Positions 18,183-26,838 of a stretch of 64,000 nucleotides of DNA are shown here, in pieces (positions within the stretch are counted from its first letter, which is position 1; every line of letters begins with the position of its first letter). The stretch lies in contig NZ_BBLT01000001.1 in assembly GCF_000775915.1 (NCBI RefSeq), positions 62,001 through 126,000 on the forward strand, in the 5' to 3' direction. The position numbers and the translations under genes were made by a program. A model generated the notes under the pieces. That model was not told where the DNA came from and ran no database searches. It saw only the letters and a program-made list of their open reading frames with translations. This DNA comes from Sporocytophaga myxococcoides. GTDB taxonomy: Bacteria; Bacteroidota; Bacteroidia; Cytophagales; Cytophagaceae.

Positions 18183-18686
18183 ATGAAACAAAATTTTAGG
18201 AAGTTGTTTATTGATGGGGCTTTGGCTTTACTTCTAGGAATGACGATGATGGGATGTAAAAAGGATGATAATAATGGACCTGTTGTTTCAAATGGAAGGG
18301 CTACTATTATTGGATATCTGAAGGCACAATTAAATACTAACACTGCTGATTATGAACCAGCGGCAAATGTTAAAGTTCAAGCTATTATTAATTCAGGAGA
18401 TTTATTAGCGAATCCGGATCCCAATAAAAATTATCCTAATATCGTCTACAATACAATAACGGATGTTAATGGAAAGTATACTTTCAATGTCGACGCAAAT
18501 GGAAGACCTGTAAAAGTAACAATTTACCCTCAGGACTTTGAAGCAAAGCAAAACTATAATGGAGACGAAAGAGCAATGATTTATAAATACCCTGGATCAT
18601 TTGTGGTATCTAAACTTGTTTATGCTGGATCCATAGTTTATCAGGATTCCGAGTTTTATGATTCTTATGTAAAGGCTGATTTTTAA
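18183..18686 (+). CDS. Putative lipoprotein with carboxypeptidase-regulatory-like fold
   Basis: A 167-residue lipoprotein. A signal peptide with lipobox MMGCKKDD (Cys at about 25) precedes a single beta-sandwich-like domain. The pattern TITDVNGKYTFNVDANGRPVKVTIYP resembles the carboxypeptidase regulatory-like/CNA-B type used as a structural module in Bacteroidota envelope proteins. No enzymatic residues are evident. It is the first gene of a pair; the next gene, 20 bases downstream, encodes an outer-membrane barrel, so a two-part envelope complex is possible. The partner role is inferred. Confidence 0.65.
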   Translation: MKQNFRKLFIDGALALLLGMTMMGCKKDDNNGPVVSNGRATIIGYLKAQLNTNTADYEPAANVKVQAIINSGDLLANPDPNKNYPNIVYNTITDVNGKYTFNVDANGRPVKVTIYPQDFEAKQNYNGDERAMIYKYPGSFVVSKLVYAGSIVYQDSEFYDSYVKADF

Positions 18687-18706
18687 TCTGATTTTTTTAA
18701 GTGAAA

Positions 18707-19645
18707 ATGATGAAAAAAATAATCCTAGTTGCATTGTTGACTATTTCAGCATGCAAGCTCACGACAGCGCAGGAAACAGGGGGAGGCCAGGAAAATGTTG
18801 AATTAAGATCTAAAAGAGGCGTTTTGATTTTACCTAAAAAAGGAGAGTATGCTATTGGATTTTCAGCTGATCCAGTTTTATTTTACTTGGGTAATTTCTT
18901 CCATGGAGATAATCAGTCTCCTGCTCCGTCAGTTCAATATCCGAATGGATTCAGTAATACAGTTTTAGGAGGAAGAATTGCTAATGCTTTTACCGGTAAA
19001 TATCTTCTTGATGATCATACTGCTGTGAGAGCCAGATTTCAGTTTAACTTTACCAAAGCAACTAATAAATATATTGTTGCAGCAAATAATGATGGAGCAG
19101 GAAATAATCTTTCTCCTCAGTTTGCTGAAGATAAAGTAACAATAAGAAATAACTCTGTATTACTGGCTTTAGGACTTGAAAAAAGAAGAGGAAGCAGCAG
19201 AGTCCAGGGAGTGTATGGAGCAGAGGTTCTTTTAGGTTTTAACAAAGTAAAGGAAAAAGCTGATTATGGAAATGGAATGGGGGTAAATTTTCCCACACCG
19301 GTTTCTTATGAAAATGCTTACAATAGAATTCCAGGAGCAGATTCTACTATCTCAAGATGGACTGAATATAATCACGGCACTACATTATTTGCTGGAGTCA
19401 GAGGTTTTGCCGGAATAGAATATTTCTTCGCTCCAAAGCTTTCTATTGGTGCTGAATTTGGTTACACAATAGGAATTGCAAACAAAAAAAGTGATTCTGT
19501 AAAGCTGCAGGCGATGAATAATGCTACAGGAAATGCTGTTGTATATGAAGCGAAACCAACTCCCAATAATTCAACTGGAATTAATAACTTCGGGTTAGGC
19601 TTGGATAATCTGAATGCCAATCTGAATCTACATTTCTATTTTTAA
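18707..19645 (+). CDS. Outer-membrane beta-barrel protein
   Basis: A 312-residue exported protein with a signal peptide ending near LTTAQ and repeated amphipathic strands (GEYAIGFSADPVLFYLGNFF, AVRARFQFNFTKATN, SIGAEFGYTIGIA). The C-terminus ends in an aromatic residue (LNLHFYF), as is usual for barrels. The first ATG (18707) of an ATG-ATG pair is taken; a GTG two codons earlier is also in frame. It is co-transcribed with the preceding lipoprotein and closed by a terminator. The function is unknown. Confidence 0.7.
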   Translation: MMKKIILVALLTISACKLTTAQETGGGQENVELRSKRGVLILPKKGEYAIGFSADPVLFYLGNFFHGDNQSPAPSVQYPNGFSNTVLGGRIANAFTGKYLLDDHTAVRARFQFNFTKATNKYIVAANNDGAGNNLSPQFAEDKVTIRNNSVLLALGLEKRRGSSRVQGVYGAEVLLGFNKVKEKADYGNGMGVNFPTPVSYENAYNRIPGADSTISRWTEYNHGTTLFAGVRGFAGIEYFFAPKLSIGAEFGYTIGIANKKSDSVKLQAMNNATGNAVVYEAKPTPNNSTGINNFGLGLDNLNANLNLHFYF

Positions 19646-19667
19646 GAAGAAAAAGTTTTATTGTTAT

Positions 19668-19698
19668 AAAAAGCTGTCCCTAAAAAGGGCAGCTTTTT
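19668..19698. terminator. Intrinsic terminator after the outer-membrane gene
   Basis: Stem AAAAAGCTG(T)CCC / GGGCAGCTTTTT with one bulged T and a 6-base loop, then a T-run. It also faces the convergent small gene ending at 19714. Confidence 0.85.
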
Positions 19699-19713
19699 TT
19701 ATAATGTATCACT

Positions 19714-20043
19714 TTATCCGCAAATGATAGAAGCTGCTGCTGGAAGGGCAGTTGGAAAGTCCAGACGATATTTTACTCTGCATTTGGTGCCATTGTCAAA
19801 GAGTTGAACACTATTCGTGTAGAATACTGCATCCCCTACATGAGGATTATTAGGAATTGACCACTCCATCATCCAAACTGTTATACATTTTGTCCCAAAT
19901 GGCAGACTATGAATGATGACTTCATTATCTCCCGGTTGTGCATCAAGGGAAATTCTTGCGAAAAATCCGAAAAAAGTTCCTGCCATTCTTGTTTCTGAAG
20001 AGGCAATATCCATTGTTGTGGTTGAAGAAAGTATAGTTCTCAT
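19714..20043 (-). CDS. Hypothetical protein, 109 aa
   Basis: A small protein starting MRTILSSTTTMDIASSETRM, with no signal peptide. It shows alternating strand-like segments (NEVIIHSLPFGTKCITVWMMEW, then TKCRVKYRLDFPTALP) and three Cys residues. I recognise no family. It has its own room between two terminators and normal-looking codon use. A TTG two codons upstream is also in frame. It could be a small soluble beta protein; the function is unknown. Confidence 0.5.
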   Translation of the reverse strand: MRTILSSTTTMDIASSETRMAGTFFGFFARISLDAQPGDNEVIIHSLPFGTKCITVWMMEWSIPNNPHVGDAVFYTNSVQLFDNGTKCRVKYRLDFPTALPAAASIICG

Positions 20044-20111
20044 TTCCAATTCCTTTATAGGAAAACAGGCAGGGAATTAAAAAAGTTAAAAGTATTGCTG
20101 ATGCTAATGAA

Positions 20112-20140
20112 AAAGGCTGACCATTAACCGGTCAGCCTTT
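20112..20140 (-). terminator. Intrinsic terminator of the radC-rny run
   Basis: Eleven-base-pair stem AAAGGCTGACC / GGTCAGCCTTT with a 7-base loop, 21 bases after the rny stop. The minus strand continues as a U-run. Confidence 0.88.
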
Positions 20141-20160
20141 GCTATAAATGAATGATTTTA

Positions 20161-21726
20161 TTATTTCGCGTAGCTGACAGCTCTCATTTCTCTGATAACC
20201 GTTACTTTGATCTGACCAGGGTACTGCATATCTGTTTCAATCTTTTTAGATATATCGAAAGATAATGTTCCTGCTTTTTCGTCAGAGACATTTTCAGCAT
20301 CAACCATTATTCTTAGCTCTCTACCTGCTTGTATAGCATAACATTTTGTAACTCCATCAAAAGACAATGCAAGTTCTTCCAGTTCTTTAAGTCTCTTAAT
20401 GTAAGACTCCATAACTTCTCTTCTTGCTCCTGGCCTTGATCCGCTAACCGCATCACATACCTGAATAATAGGAGAAAGAAGTGAGGTCATTTCTATTTCA
20501 TCATGGTGCGCTCCAATAGCATTGCACACTTCAGGACTTTCTTTGTATTTTTTAGCGAGTTCCATTCCTAGAATCGCATGGGGTAATTCAGGCTCTTCAG
20601 GAGAAACTTTACCGATATCATGAAGAAGTCCTGCTCTTTTTGCAAGTTTGGCGTTAAGTCCAAGTTCTGCAGCCATAGTAGCAGCAAGTTTAGCAACTTC
20701 TCTGGAATGCTGGAGCAGGTTTTGTCCGTATGAAGACCTGAAACGCATTCTTCCTACCATCTTGATTAATTCAGGGTGTAAACCATGAATACCAAGATCA
20801 ATAACTGTGCGCTCTCCAATTTCAATAATCTCTTCCTCTATATTTTTGAAAGTTTTGGCAACAACTTCCTCAATTCTGGCAGGGTGAATTCTTCCATCCT
20901 GAACAAGTCTGTGCAATGAAAGTCTTGCGACTTCTCTTCTTACAGGATCAAAACCGCTGATAATAATGGCCTCTGGGGTATCATCTACAATAATTTCCAC
21001 TCCAGTTGCTGCTTCTAGAGCTCTGATGTTTCTACCTTCACGACCAATGATTTTACCTTTGATATCATCACTTTCAATATTGAAAATGGAAACACAGTTT
21101 TCAATTGCATTTTCTGTCGCAGTTCTTTGAATTGTTTCAATGACTACTTTTTTGGCTTCTTTTGTAGCAGTAAGCTTAGCCTCGTCAACAATGTCTTTAA
21201 TGTAGGAAGATGCTTTGGAACGAGCCTCATCTTTCAAAGCTTCTACCAGACTTTGTTTTGCTTCTTCAGCAGTAAGATTGGCAATTTTTTCCAATTTTGT
21301 CACTTGAGAAGCTTTCATTTTTTCAAGCTCATCCTTTCTTTTGTTGATGATCTCCATCTGAGCTGCAAGGTTTTCTTTCATGCTTTCCAACTCTGCTTCC
21401 TTTCTTGAATTGGTTTCCAGCAACTTTGAAAGATTACCTTCTCTTTGTTTCAGCTTGTTCTCATTTTGAATAATGATGTTTTTTTTCTTGTTAGCTTCCT
21501 CTTCAAATTCCGCTTTGATTTTCAAATAGTTTTCCTTAGCCTGTAGAATTTTTTCTTTCTTAATGCTTTCTCCTTGAATTTCAGCTTCCTTAATGATTAA
21601 TTGAGACTTGGCCAGCGCTTCTTCCTCGTGTTTTTTGAAAACCTTCATAAGAAGGTATCTGCCAATTGCAAACCCGATTCCCAGGAATACAATTGCAGTT
21701 ATGATATAAAATAGAACATCTACCAT
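20161..21726 (-). CDS. rny: Ribonuclease Y
   Basis: Membrane-anchored endoribonuclease that starts bulk mRNA decay. Its 521 residues show the diagnostic order. One N-terminal membrane helix (about 4-24) leads into a long Lys/Glu-rich coiled coil (about 30-185). A KH RNA-binding domain follows (about 210-270; [20 protein letters not shown]), then the HD metal-dependent catalytic domain (about 335-430) with LLHDIGK and a later HHDE. It is the last gene of a minus-strand run behind zapA and is followed by a terminator. Confidence 0.96.
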   Translation of the reverse strand: MVDVLFYIITAIVFLGIGFAIGRYLLMKVFKKHEEEALAKSQLIIKEAEIQGESIKKEKILQAKENYLKIKAEFEEEANKKKNIIIQNENKLKQREGNLSKLLETNSRKEAELESMKENLAAQMEIINKRKDELEKMKASQVTKLEKIANLTAEEAKQSLVEALKDEARSKASSYIKDIVDEAKLTATKEAKKVVIETIQRTATENAIENCVSIFNIESDDIKGKIIGREGRNIRALEAATGVEIIVDDTPEAIIISGFDPVRREVARLSLHRLVQDGRIHPARIEEVVAKTFKNIEEEIIEIGERTVIDLGIHGLHPELIKMVGRMRFRSSYGQNLLQHSREVAKLAATMAAELGLNAKLAKRAGLLHDIGKVSPEEPELPHAILGMELAKKYKESPEVCNAIGAHHDEIEMTSLLSPIIQVCDAVSGSRPGARREVMESYIKRLKELEELALSFDGVTKCYAIQAGRELRIMVDAENVSDEKAGTLSFDISKKIETDMQYPGQIKVTVIREMRAVSYAK

Positions 21727-21826
21727 TTTTTTGGTTTTAGGGGTTAATTAAAAAAGGCAGAAGGGGAAATGAAAAAGTTTTCTAACTTTTAAGCAAAAAC
21801 AATAGATCAGAAACAGGGATTCTAAA

Positions 21827-22114
21827 TCAGATACCGGAATTTGAAATCAGGTGATCCAAATGGGTTATTTTGGACTCTAATTCATTTATATACTTTTGGT
21901 TTTCAGCATCTGTCCGCAGTCCTTCAGCAAAGCAGTCAAACGCGACCATTGCCAGAAGATCCTGCTTGTCATCTATTCCAAACTGATCCCTATACATTTT
22001 TATTCTTTCATTAATCAATCTGCCAGCGATCCTAAGTCGCTCTTCTTCAGCAGCATCTACACGCATGGGGTATTCCCTTTCTGCGATTCTGATTTTTATA
22101 GAAAGTTCTCCCAT
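21827..22114 (-). CDS. zapA: Cell division protein ZapA
   Basis: A 95-residue FtsZ-associated protein that bundles FtsZ protofilaments at the division ring. The N-terminal beta domain (SIKIRIAEREYPMRVDAAEEERLRIA) and C-terminal coiled coil (about 55-93) are both present, with normal length. It follows a small coiled-coil gene and pheT, a layout frequent in Bacteroidota, and lies 100 bases upstream of rny on the same strand. Confidence 0.9.
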   Translation of the reverse strand: MGELSIKIRIAEREYPMRVDAAEEERLRIAGRLINERIKMYRDQFGIDDKQDLLAMVAFDCFAEGLRTDAENQKYINELESKITHLDHLISNSGI

Positions 22115-22135
22115 TCAGGGAATTATGATCTTAAA

Positions 22136-22435
22136 TTATTCACTTAAATGTGCTATACACTTATCAATTTCTCTAATATACTCGTTAATTTTCAGCTTTA
22201 ATTCTGAAGGATTATGAGCATCCTCTGCTATTGACGATACAATTTTACTAATTTTCTCTTGATTTTGAAAGTTTTTTATCTCTTGATTTTGGCGTTCGAT
22301 TACCGCTTTTAAGTCTTGATTTTCTTCTTTAATCTTAATCAATTCAGCCTTGGCCGAATGCAATTCATTCAGTATGCTTTTGATTTTAGCCTCAAAAAAA
22401 TCAAGTTTTACTAATAACTCACGCTTATCCTTCAT
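22136..22435 (-). CDS. Small coiled-coil protein upstream of zapA
   Basis: A 99-residue protein that is almost all helix. Heptad-like spacing runs through LDFFEAKIKSILNELHSA and KIKEENQDLKAVIERQNQ, with a short C-terminal helical segment (KINEYIREIDKCIAHL). There is no signal peptide. It sits three bases after pheT and 21 bases before zapA. That position and the coiled-coil form suggest a ZapB-like division-ring partner, which is inference: coiled coils are too low in information to assign by sequence. Confidence 0.7.
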   Translation of the reverse strand: MKDKRELLVKLDFFEAKIKSILNELHSAKAELIKIKEENQDLKAVIERQNQEIKNFQNQEKISKIVSSIAEDAHNPSELKLKINEYIREIDKCIAHLSE

Positions 22436-22438
22436 TAA

Positions 22439-24844
22439 TTACTTTCTGATAATAGCTCCAAGATCTTTTTCAAAGGAATCCATGAGTTTTTGCATGGTTT
22501 GATCAATAACTTTATCTGTTAAAGTTTTCTCATTGTCCTGAAGATAGAAACTTACAGAGTAAGATTTTTTGTTGTCTCCCAAATTTGAGCCTTCATATAC
22601 ATCAAAGACATTAACTTCCTGTAATAGCTTTCTTTCCTTGCTCTGAGCCAATTGTTTAATCTGTTCAAAAGTAACTCCTTTGTCAATCACTAATGATAGA
22701 TCTCTTCTTACTTCAGGGAATTTTGAAATTTCCTGATATACAGTGTTTTCTGATAAAAGGTCTAAAAGTAAGGCTGCATTAAAGTCTGCAAAGTAAACAG
22801 CTTGTTTTAAATCTGTAGCCTTTAAAATTTTATCAGCTATTTTTCCGAACTGAACTAAAGTTTTACCTTTTATTTGGTAGTCAAGGCCTTCGGAGAAATA
22901 ATTATTCGAAATTGTCTTAATTGCTAAACCTTTAATATTAAGTTTTTCAATAATTCTCTGAATGAAGTTTTTCAGTGTAAAGAAATCAGACGGTGTATCT
23001 TTTGTTATCCAGGATTCATCATGTTGATTTCCTGTAATAAATAATGCAAGACGATCTTTTTCGGTATAACCTTTCTCAGTTTTGAAATATGTTTTCCCAA
23101 ACTCATAGAATTTCAGGTCTTTTTGTCTTCGATTTACATTGTAAGCAATGACTTCAAGGCCTGAGAAGAGCAATGTTTGGCGCATTACCCCCAAATCTTC
23201 ACTAAGTTTATTTAAAATCAATACAGGATTTTCACTATTTTCAATTAGTTTCTGATAGCTTTCTTTTGTAAGAGAATTTGTCACAATTTCTGAAAATCCC
23301 GCTCCCGCAAGCAAATTTCCAAGTTTGTTGTGAAGTTTTGCTTTATCTTTTTTAGGGAAGTCAGCGATGTATTCTGTTCTGATTTTAGTATTGATTTCAA
23401 TATTATCGTATCCGTAAATCCTTAAAACTTCCTCAACAATATCTGCCTCTCTCTGGACATCAACTTTAAAAGGCGGGACTGAAACTTTAAGATTATCATC
23501 TTTTGCTTCTAATATACTGATCCCAAGATTGGAAAGAATATCTATAATGGTTTCAGAAGGAATCTTTTTACCAATCAGTTTATGGATATAGGAAAATGAA
23601 GTTTCTATTTCAAAGTTTTGAATAGGAGTAGGGTAAATATCAATAAGGTCTGAAGCAATTTCTCCTCCAGCAATTTCAAGGATCAGATTTGCAGCTTTTT
23701 TAAGAGCATTAACGGTAATATTCGGATCTGTGCCCCTTTCAAATCTAAAAGAGGAATCTGTTTTGATTCCATGATGCTGAGCAGTTTTTCGAACAAAGTC
23801 GGGAGAAAAATAAGCACTTTCAAGAAAGATGGCAGTCGTATCAGCTTTTACACCTGAATCCAGTCCACCAAAAACACCTGCAATACACATAGGTTTTTCA
23901 GCATTGCAAATTATAAGATCTTTGGCAGTCAATCTTCTTTTATTTCCATCTAAAGTAACAAATTCAGTCCCCTCTGCCACTGTTTTTACTTTAACTGTAT
24001 TTCCAACATTGGCAAGGTCAAATGCATGGAGTGGTTGGCCAAGGTCGTGCAGAATAAAATTGGTGACGTCTACAATATTGTTAATAGGGGAGAGGCCGAT
24101 AGATTTCAATCTGTTTTTAAGCCATTCAGGAGATTCTTTTACTGAAATACCTTTAATGACTAAGCCAGAATATCTAGGGCATGCTTCTGAATTTTCTACT
24201 GAAACATTAAAATTAAGTTTTTCCTTTGGAGCTGGTAGAGATTTTTCCTCTCCTTTGCAAATTTCTCTTTTCAAAAGCGCTCTCAAATCTCTGGCCACAC
24301 CAAGGTGAGAGGCAGCATCAGCACGGTTAGGAGTAAGGCCTATTTCAAAAGTATAATCATTTTCTACTTTAAAATATTCGGCAGCTGAAGTCCCTACAGG
24401 TAATTCGGTTTGAAGTACCATAATACCATCGTGAGATTTGCCTAAACCGATTTCATCTTCCGCACAAATCATTCCTTCAGAAACTTCTCCTCTTATTTTC
24501 GCTTTGCTGATTTTAAAAGGTTCGCCATCTGTAGGATATAAGGTGGCACCAACAGTTGCAACAACTACCTTTTGTCCTTCGGCAACATTAGCAGCTCCGC
24601 AAACAATAGGAAGAATGGTTCCATTGCCAATATCAACAGTCGTTTTTTTAAGTTTATCGGCACCAGGGTGTTTTTCAGAGGTTAAAACTTTCCCTATTAC
24701 AATGCCGCTTAAGCCTCCCTGAATGCTTTCAAATTTCTCAATTCCTTCAACCTCCAGACCTGATTTTGTAAGCAGAGCACCTATTTCTTCAGCAGGTTCT
24801 GAAAGTTGGATATACTGCTGTAGCCAATTATATGAAATTTTCAT
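22439..24844 (-). CDS. pheT: Phenylalanine-tRNA ligase beta subunit
   Basis: The beta subunit of the alpha2-beta2 enzyme that charges tRNA-Phe; it carries the tRNA-binding and editing functions. Its 801 residues show an EMAP-type tRNA-binding domain (about 40-155, with HPGADKLKKTTVDIG), the B3/B4 editing domain (about 210-380) and the B5 domain (about 395-475). A core catalytic-like domain follows, and a C-terminal anticodon-binding FDX-ACB domain (about 705-800, KFPEVRRDLSLVID). The partner pheS is not in the window. It is placed between DUF1684 and the zapA pair on one strand. Confidence 0.96.
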   Translation of the reverse strand: MKISYNWLQQYIQLSEPAEEIGALLTKSGLEVEGIEKFESIQGGLSGIVIGKVLTSEKHPGADKLKKTTVDIGNGTILPIVCGAANVAEGQKVVVATVGATLYPTDGEPFKISKAKIRGEVSEGMICAEDEIGLGKSHDGIMVLQTELPVGTSAAEYFKVENDYTFEIGLTPNRADAASHLGVARDLRALLKREICKGEEKSLPAPKEKLNFNVSVENSEACPRYSGLVIKGISVKESPEWLKNRLKSIGLSPINNIVDVTNFILHDLGQPLHAFDLANVGNTVKVKTVAEGTEFVTLDGNKRRLTAKDLIICNAEKPMCIAGVFGGLDSGVKADTTAIFLESAYFSPDFVRKTAQHHGIKTDSSFRFERGTDPNITVNALKKAANLILEIAGGEIASDLIDIYPTPIQNFEIETSFSYIHKLIGKKIPSETIIDILSNLGISILEAKDDNLKVSVPPFKVDVQREADIVEEVLRIYGYDNIEINTKIRTEYIADFPKKDKAKLHNKLGNLLAGAGFSEIVTNSLTKESYQKLIENSENPVLILNKLSEDLGVMRQTLLFSGLEVIAYNVNRRQKDLKFYEFGKTYFKTEKGYTEKDRLALFITGNQHDESWITKDTPSDFFTLKNFIQRIIEKLNIKGLAIKTISNNYFSEGLDYQIKGKTLVQFGKIADKILKATDLKQAVYFADFNAALLLDLLSENTVYQEISKFPEVRRDLSLVIDKGVTFEQIKQLAQSKERKLLQEVNVFDVYEGSNLGDNKKSYSVSFYLQDNEKTLTDKVIDQTMQKLMDSFEKDLGAIIRK

Positions 24845-24894
24845 TTGTAAATTTTAACCTTGATATGTGTAATTTGTAAAATTACTTAAAACGC

Positions 24895-25539
24895 TTATTT
24901 CTCCTGAGGCTTTTCCCATATTTTTTCTCCCGCAGGAATTTCTATATCCAGATGATTTTCTGGTGGAGGTAAAGGACAGCTGTATTTATAACTATACACA
25001 CAAAATGGGTTATAAGCAAAGTTAAAGTCAATTACAGCATGTTTTTTATCAGTTATTTTTAAATCGAGGTATCTGCCTCCGCTATAAGTTTCGCCTCCGT
25101 TGGTTTTATCAGAAAAAGGAATAAAAGCATTTAGTTCATTGTTGGATGAATCTTTTGAAATGAGAAGGGTCAGTTGTAAAGGCTTTTTTTCTAATGTAAA
25201 TGAAGCAGTCGCAAATTTTTTATAAGTGTCTTTTCTGCCATCATTCCTTGTGATTGTGATTTCTGAAGAATCAGAAAGGGGGTAGAGTTCTGCCTCCACT
25301 TTATATTTAGGATTTGGTATGAAGTAATTTAGTGTGGTGAATGCTTCCTTATCTTCTATGGGAGACAGTGGAGAATGTCTGAAAAAGTCATTTCTCTGTC
25401 TTCTGTAATCTTCCACGTTTTGTTTGTAGCTTGTTTTGATATTGCTAAACACAAAAGAGAGGATTACCAATACGAAAGCAACACCCATACCAGTCCAAAG
25501 GATGTGCTTGGTTTTTATTGTATCAAAGTTTGTCTTCAT
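24895..25539 (-). CDS. DUF1684 protein with N-terminal membrane anchor
   Basis: A 214-residue protein with one N-terminal membrane helix (about 12-33). The DUF1684 signature lies in its C-terminal half: NPFCVYSYKYSCPLPPPEN followed by IPAGEK. Members are widespread and their function is unknown. Two ATG starts are in frame. The one at 25539 overlaps radC by 17 bases and puts the helix close to the N-terminus; the one at 25560 would add seven residues. The radC overlap suggests translational coupling. Confidence 0.8.
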   Translation of the reverse strand: MKTNFDTIKTKHILWTGMGVAFVLVILSFVFSNIKTSYKQNVEDYRRQRNDFFRHSPLSPIEDKEAFTTLNYFIPNPKYKVEAELYPLSDSSEITITRNDGRKDTYKKFATASFTLEKKPLQLTLLISKDSSNNELNAFIPFSDKTNGGETYSGGRYLDLKITDKKHAVIDFNFAYNPFCVYSYKYSCPLPPPENHLDIEIPAGEKIWEKPQEK

Positions 25540-26218
25540 CTGCAAAACTATAATATCCATGATCAGTAAAGATCAGGTGGTCCAGTACAGGTATTTCCAG
25601 AAAGGATCCTGCTTGTTTTAATTTACGGGTTAACGAAATATCTGCCTCGCTAGGTTTCAGGTTGCCACTTGGATGATTGTGGACGAGGATTATTGCACTA
25701 GCAAGATGTTCAAGTGCATGTTTGTATATCAATTTAGGATCTGCCACAGTTCCGGCAATGCCACCTGAACTTATAAAGACTTTTTTAATAACAGCATTGG
25801 ATCTGTTGAGCAAAATAATCCAAAACTCCTCGTGCTGAAGATCCAGCAGATTAGGTTTCATTATATCAAATGCATCAGAGGCGCAGGTAATTTTTTCCCT
25901 CTTATTCTGTAAAGCTTCTTTACGCCTTCTGCCAAGCTCGAGGGCGCTTATGATTGTAATGGCTTTAGCTTCGCCAATTCCCTTGAATTTTTGTAAGTCT
26001 TTGACACTCAGTTTTGCAAGATCGTTCAGATTGTTGTTACATTCCTTCAAAATGAGCTTTGCGACATCGACAGCACTTAAAGATACCGTTCCCGACCCTA
26101 ATAATATTGCCATTAATTCGGCATCTGAAAGAGATTCTTTCCCTTTCAGAATAAGTTTTTCCCTGGGTCTGTCTTCTTCAGCCCAGCTTAAAATTTTTAA
26201 GTATTTAACATCTTCCAT
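25523..26218 (-). CDS. radC: RadC family (JAB1/MPN) protein
   Basis: A 231-residue RadC-type protein. An N-terminal helix-hairpin-helix region includes DLQKFKGIGEAKAITI. A JAB/MPN metalloprotease-like domain follows, with the zinc-site motif HNHPSGNLKPSEAD near the end. The historical link to DNA repair is weak, and the biochemical role is unsettled. The ATG at 26218 gives the normal RadC N-terminus (MEDVKYLKILSW); the frame stays open upstream to a TTG, but those residues are not RadC-like. It is the first gene of the run that ends at rny. Confidence 0.9.
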   Translation of the reverse strand: MEDVKYLKILSWAEEDRPREKLILKGKESLSDAELMAILLGSGTVSLSAVDVAKLILKECNNNLNDLAKLSVKDLQKFKGIGEAKAITIISALELGRRRKEALQNKREKITCASDAFDIMKPNLLDLQHEEFWIILLNRSNAVIKKVFISSGGIAGTVADPKLIYKHALEHLASAIILVHNHPSGNLKPSEADISLTRKLKQAGSFLEIPVLDHLIFTDHGYYSFADEDKL

Positions 26219-26401
26219 AGCTATTGAAAAAAAATATTGGGATAAATATAAAAATAAAAAAGTCTGACTCAATAGGAGATAAACTTTTTTAGGATTATAT
26301 CAGCTGATTTTTTAATGTGATGGAGTATTGGAAAAAAAATATAAAGGAAATGTTTATAAGGGCTTGAGCATTAAAGAGATGAATGTGAGTACTATAAAAA
26401 T

Positions 26402-26435
26402 AAAAACCTTGTACATTATTCAGTACAAGGTTTTT
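26402..26435 (-). terminator. Intrinsic terminator of rpsT
   Basis: Thirteen-base-pair stem AAAAACCTTGTAC / GTACAAGGTTTTT with an 8-base loop, 31 bases after the rpsT stop. A/T ends allow function on both strands. Confidence 0.9.
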
Positions 26436-26465
26436 TATAACAAATTTATTCTTTGATACTTGTTA

Positions 26466-26720
26466 TTAAGCTAAAGCAGCAACATGTTTTGCAAGAGCTG
26501 ACTTTTTGTGAGCTGCATTATTTTTATGAATAATGTTTTTCTTTGCAAGTTTATCGATCATTCCAGATACTTCTTTTAAAAGTTCCTGAGCTTCAGTTTT
26601 ATCTGTAGTGTTTTTTAATCTTTTGATAAAAGTACGAGTTGTTTTAGCCTGATATTTGTTTCTTAAAGCTCTAGCCTCGTTAGCTCTTATTCTTTTTAAA
26701 GCGGATTTATGATTAGCCAT
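26466..26720 (-). CDS. rpsT: 30S ribosomal protein S20
   Basis: An 84-residue, Lys/Arg/Ala-rich helical protein that binds 16S rRNA. The N-terminus ANHKSALKRIRANEARALRN and the later KNIIHKNNAAHKKSALAKHV are the S20 signature. It is monocistronic, with an excellent promoter 44 bases upstream of the start and its own terminator. The short leader could hold an S20 autoregulatory site, but I see no clear structure. Confidence 0.96.
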   Translation of the reverse strand: MANHKSALKRIRANEARALRNKYQAKTTRTFIKRLKNTTDKTEAQELLKEVSGMIDKLAKKNIIHKNNAAHKKSALAKHVAALA

Positions 26721-26763
26721 CTTATTATTAATTCTTATATTAGACTTTTCCTAAATAGGATTG

Positions 26764-26793
26764 CAAATATACGACTATTTTGAAAAAAACAAA
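26764..26793 (-). promoter_or_regulatory. Promoter of rpsT
   Basis: On the minus strand: TTTG (26793-26790), 18 bases, then TATATTTG (26771-26764), a full match to the Bacteroidota promoter pattern. Confidence 0.75.
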
Positions 26794-26838
26794 AACTTTG
26801 TAAATATTTCCTTTATTTTACTGCACCAATATACAGCT

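Noticed and set aside
21727-21826. Gap between rny and zapA, where some bacteria encode 6S RNA
   Set aside because: It is only 100 bases and lacks the long bulged hairpin of 6S RNA.
26219-26272. Upstream extension of radC to a TTG
   Set aside because: The extra residues are hydrophobic and not RadC-like; the ATG at 26218 fits.
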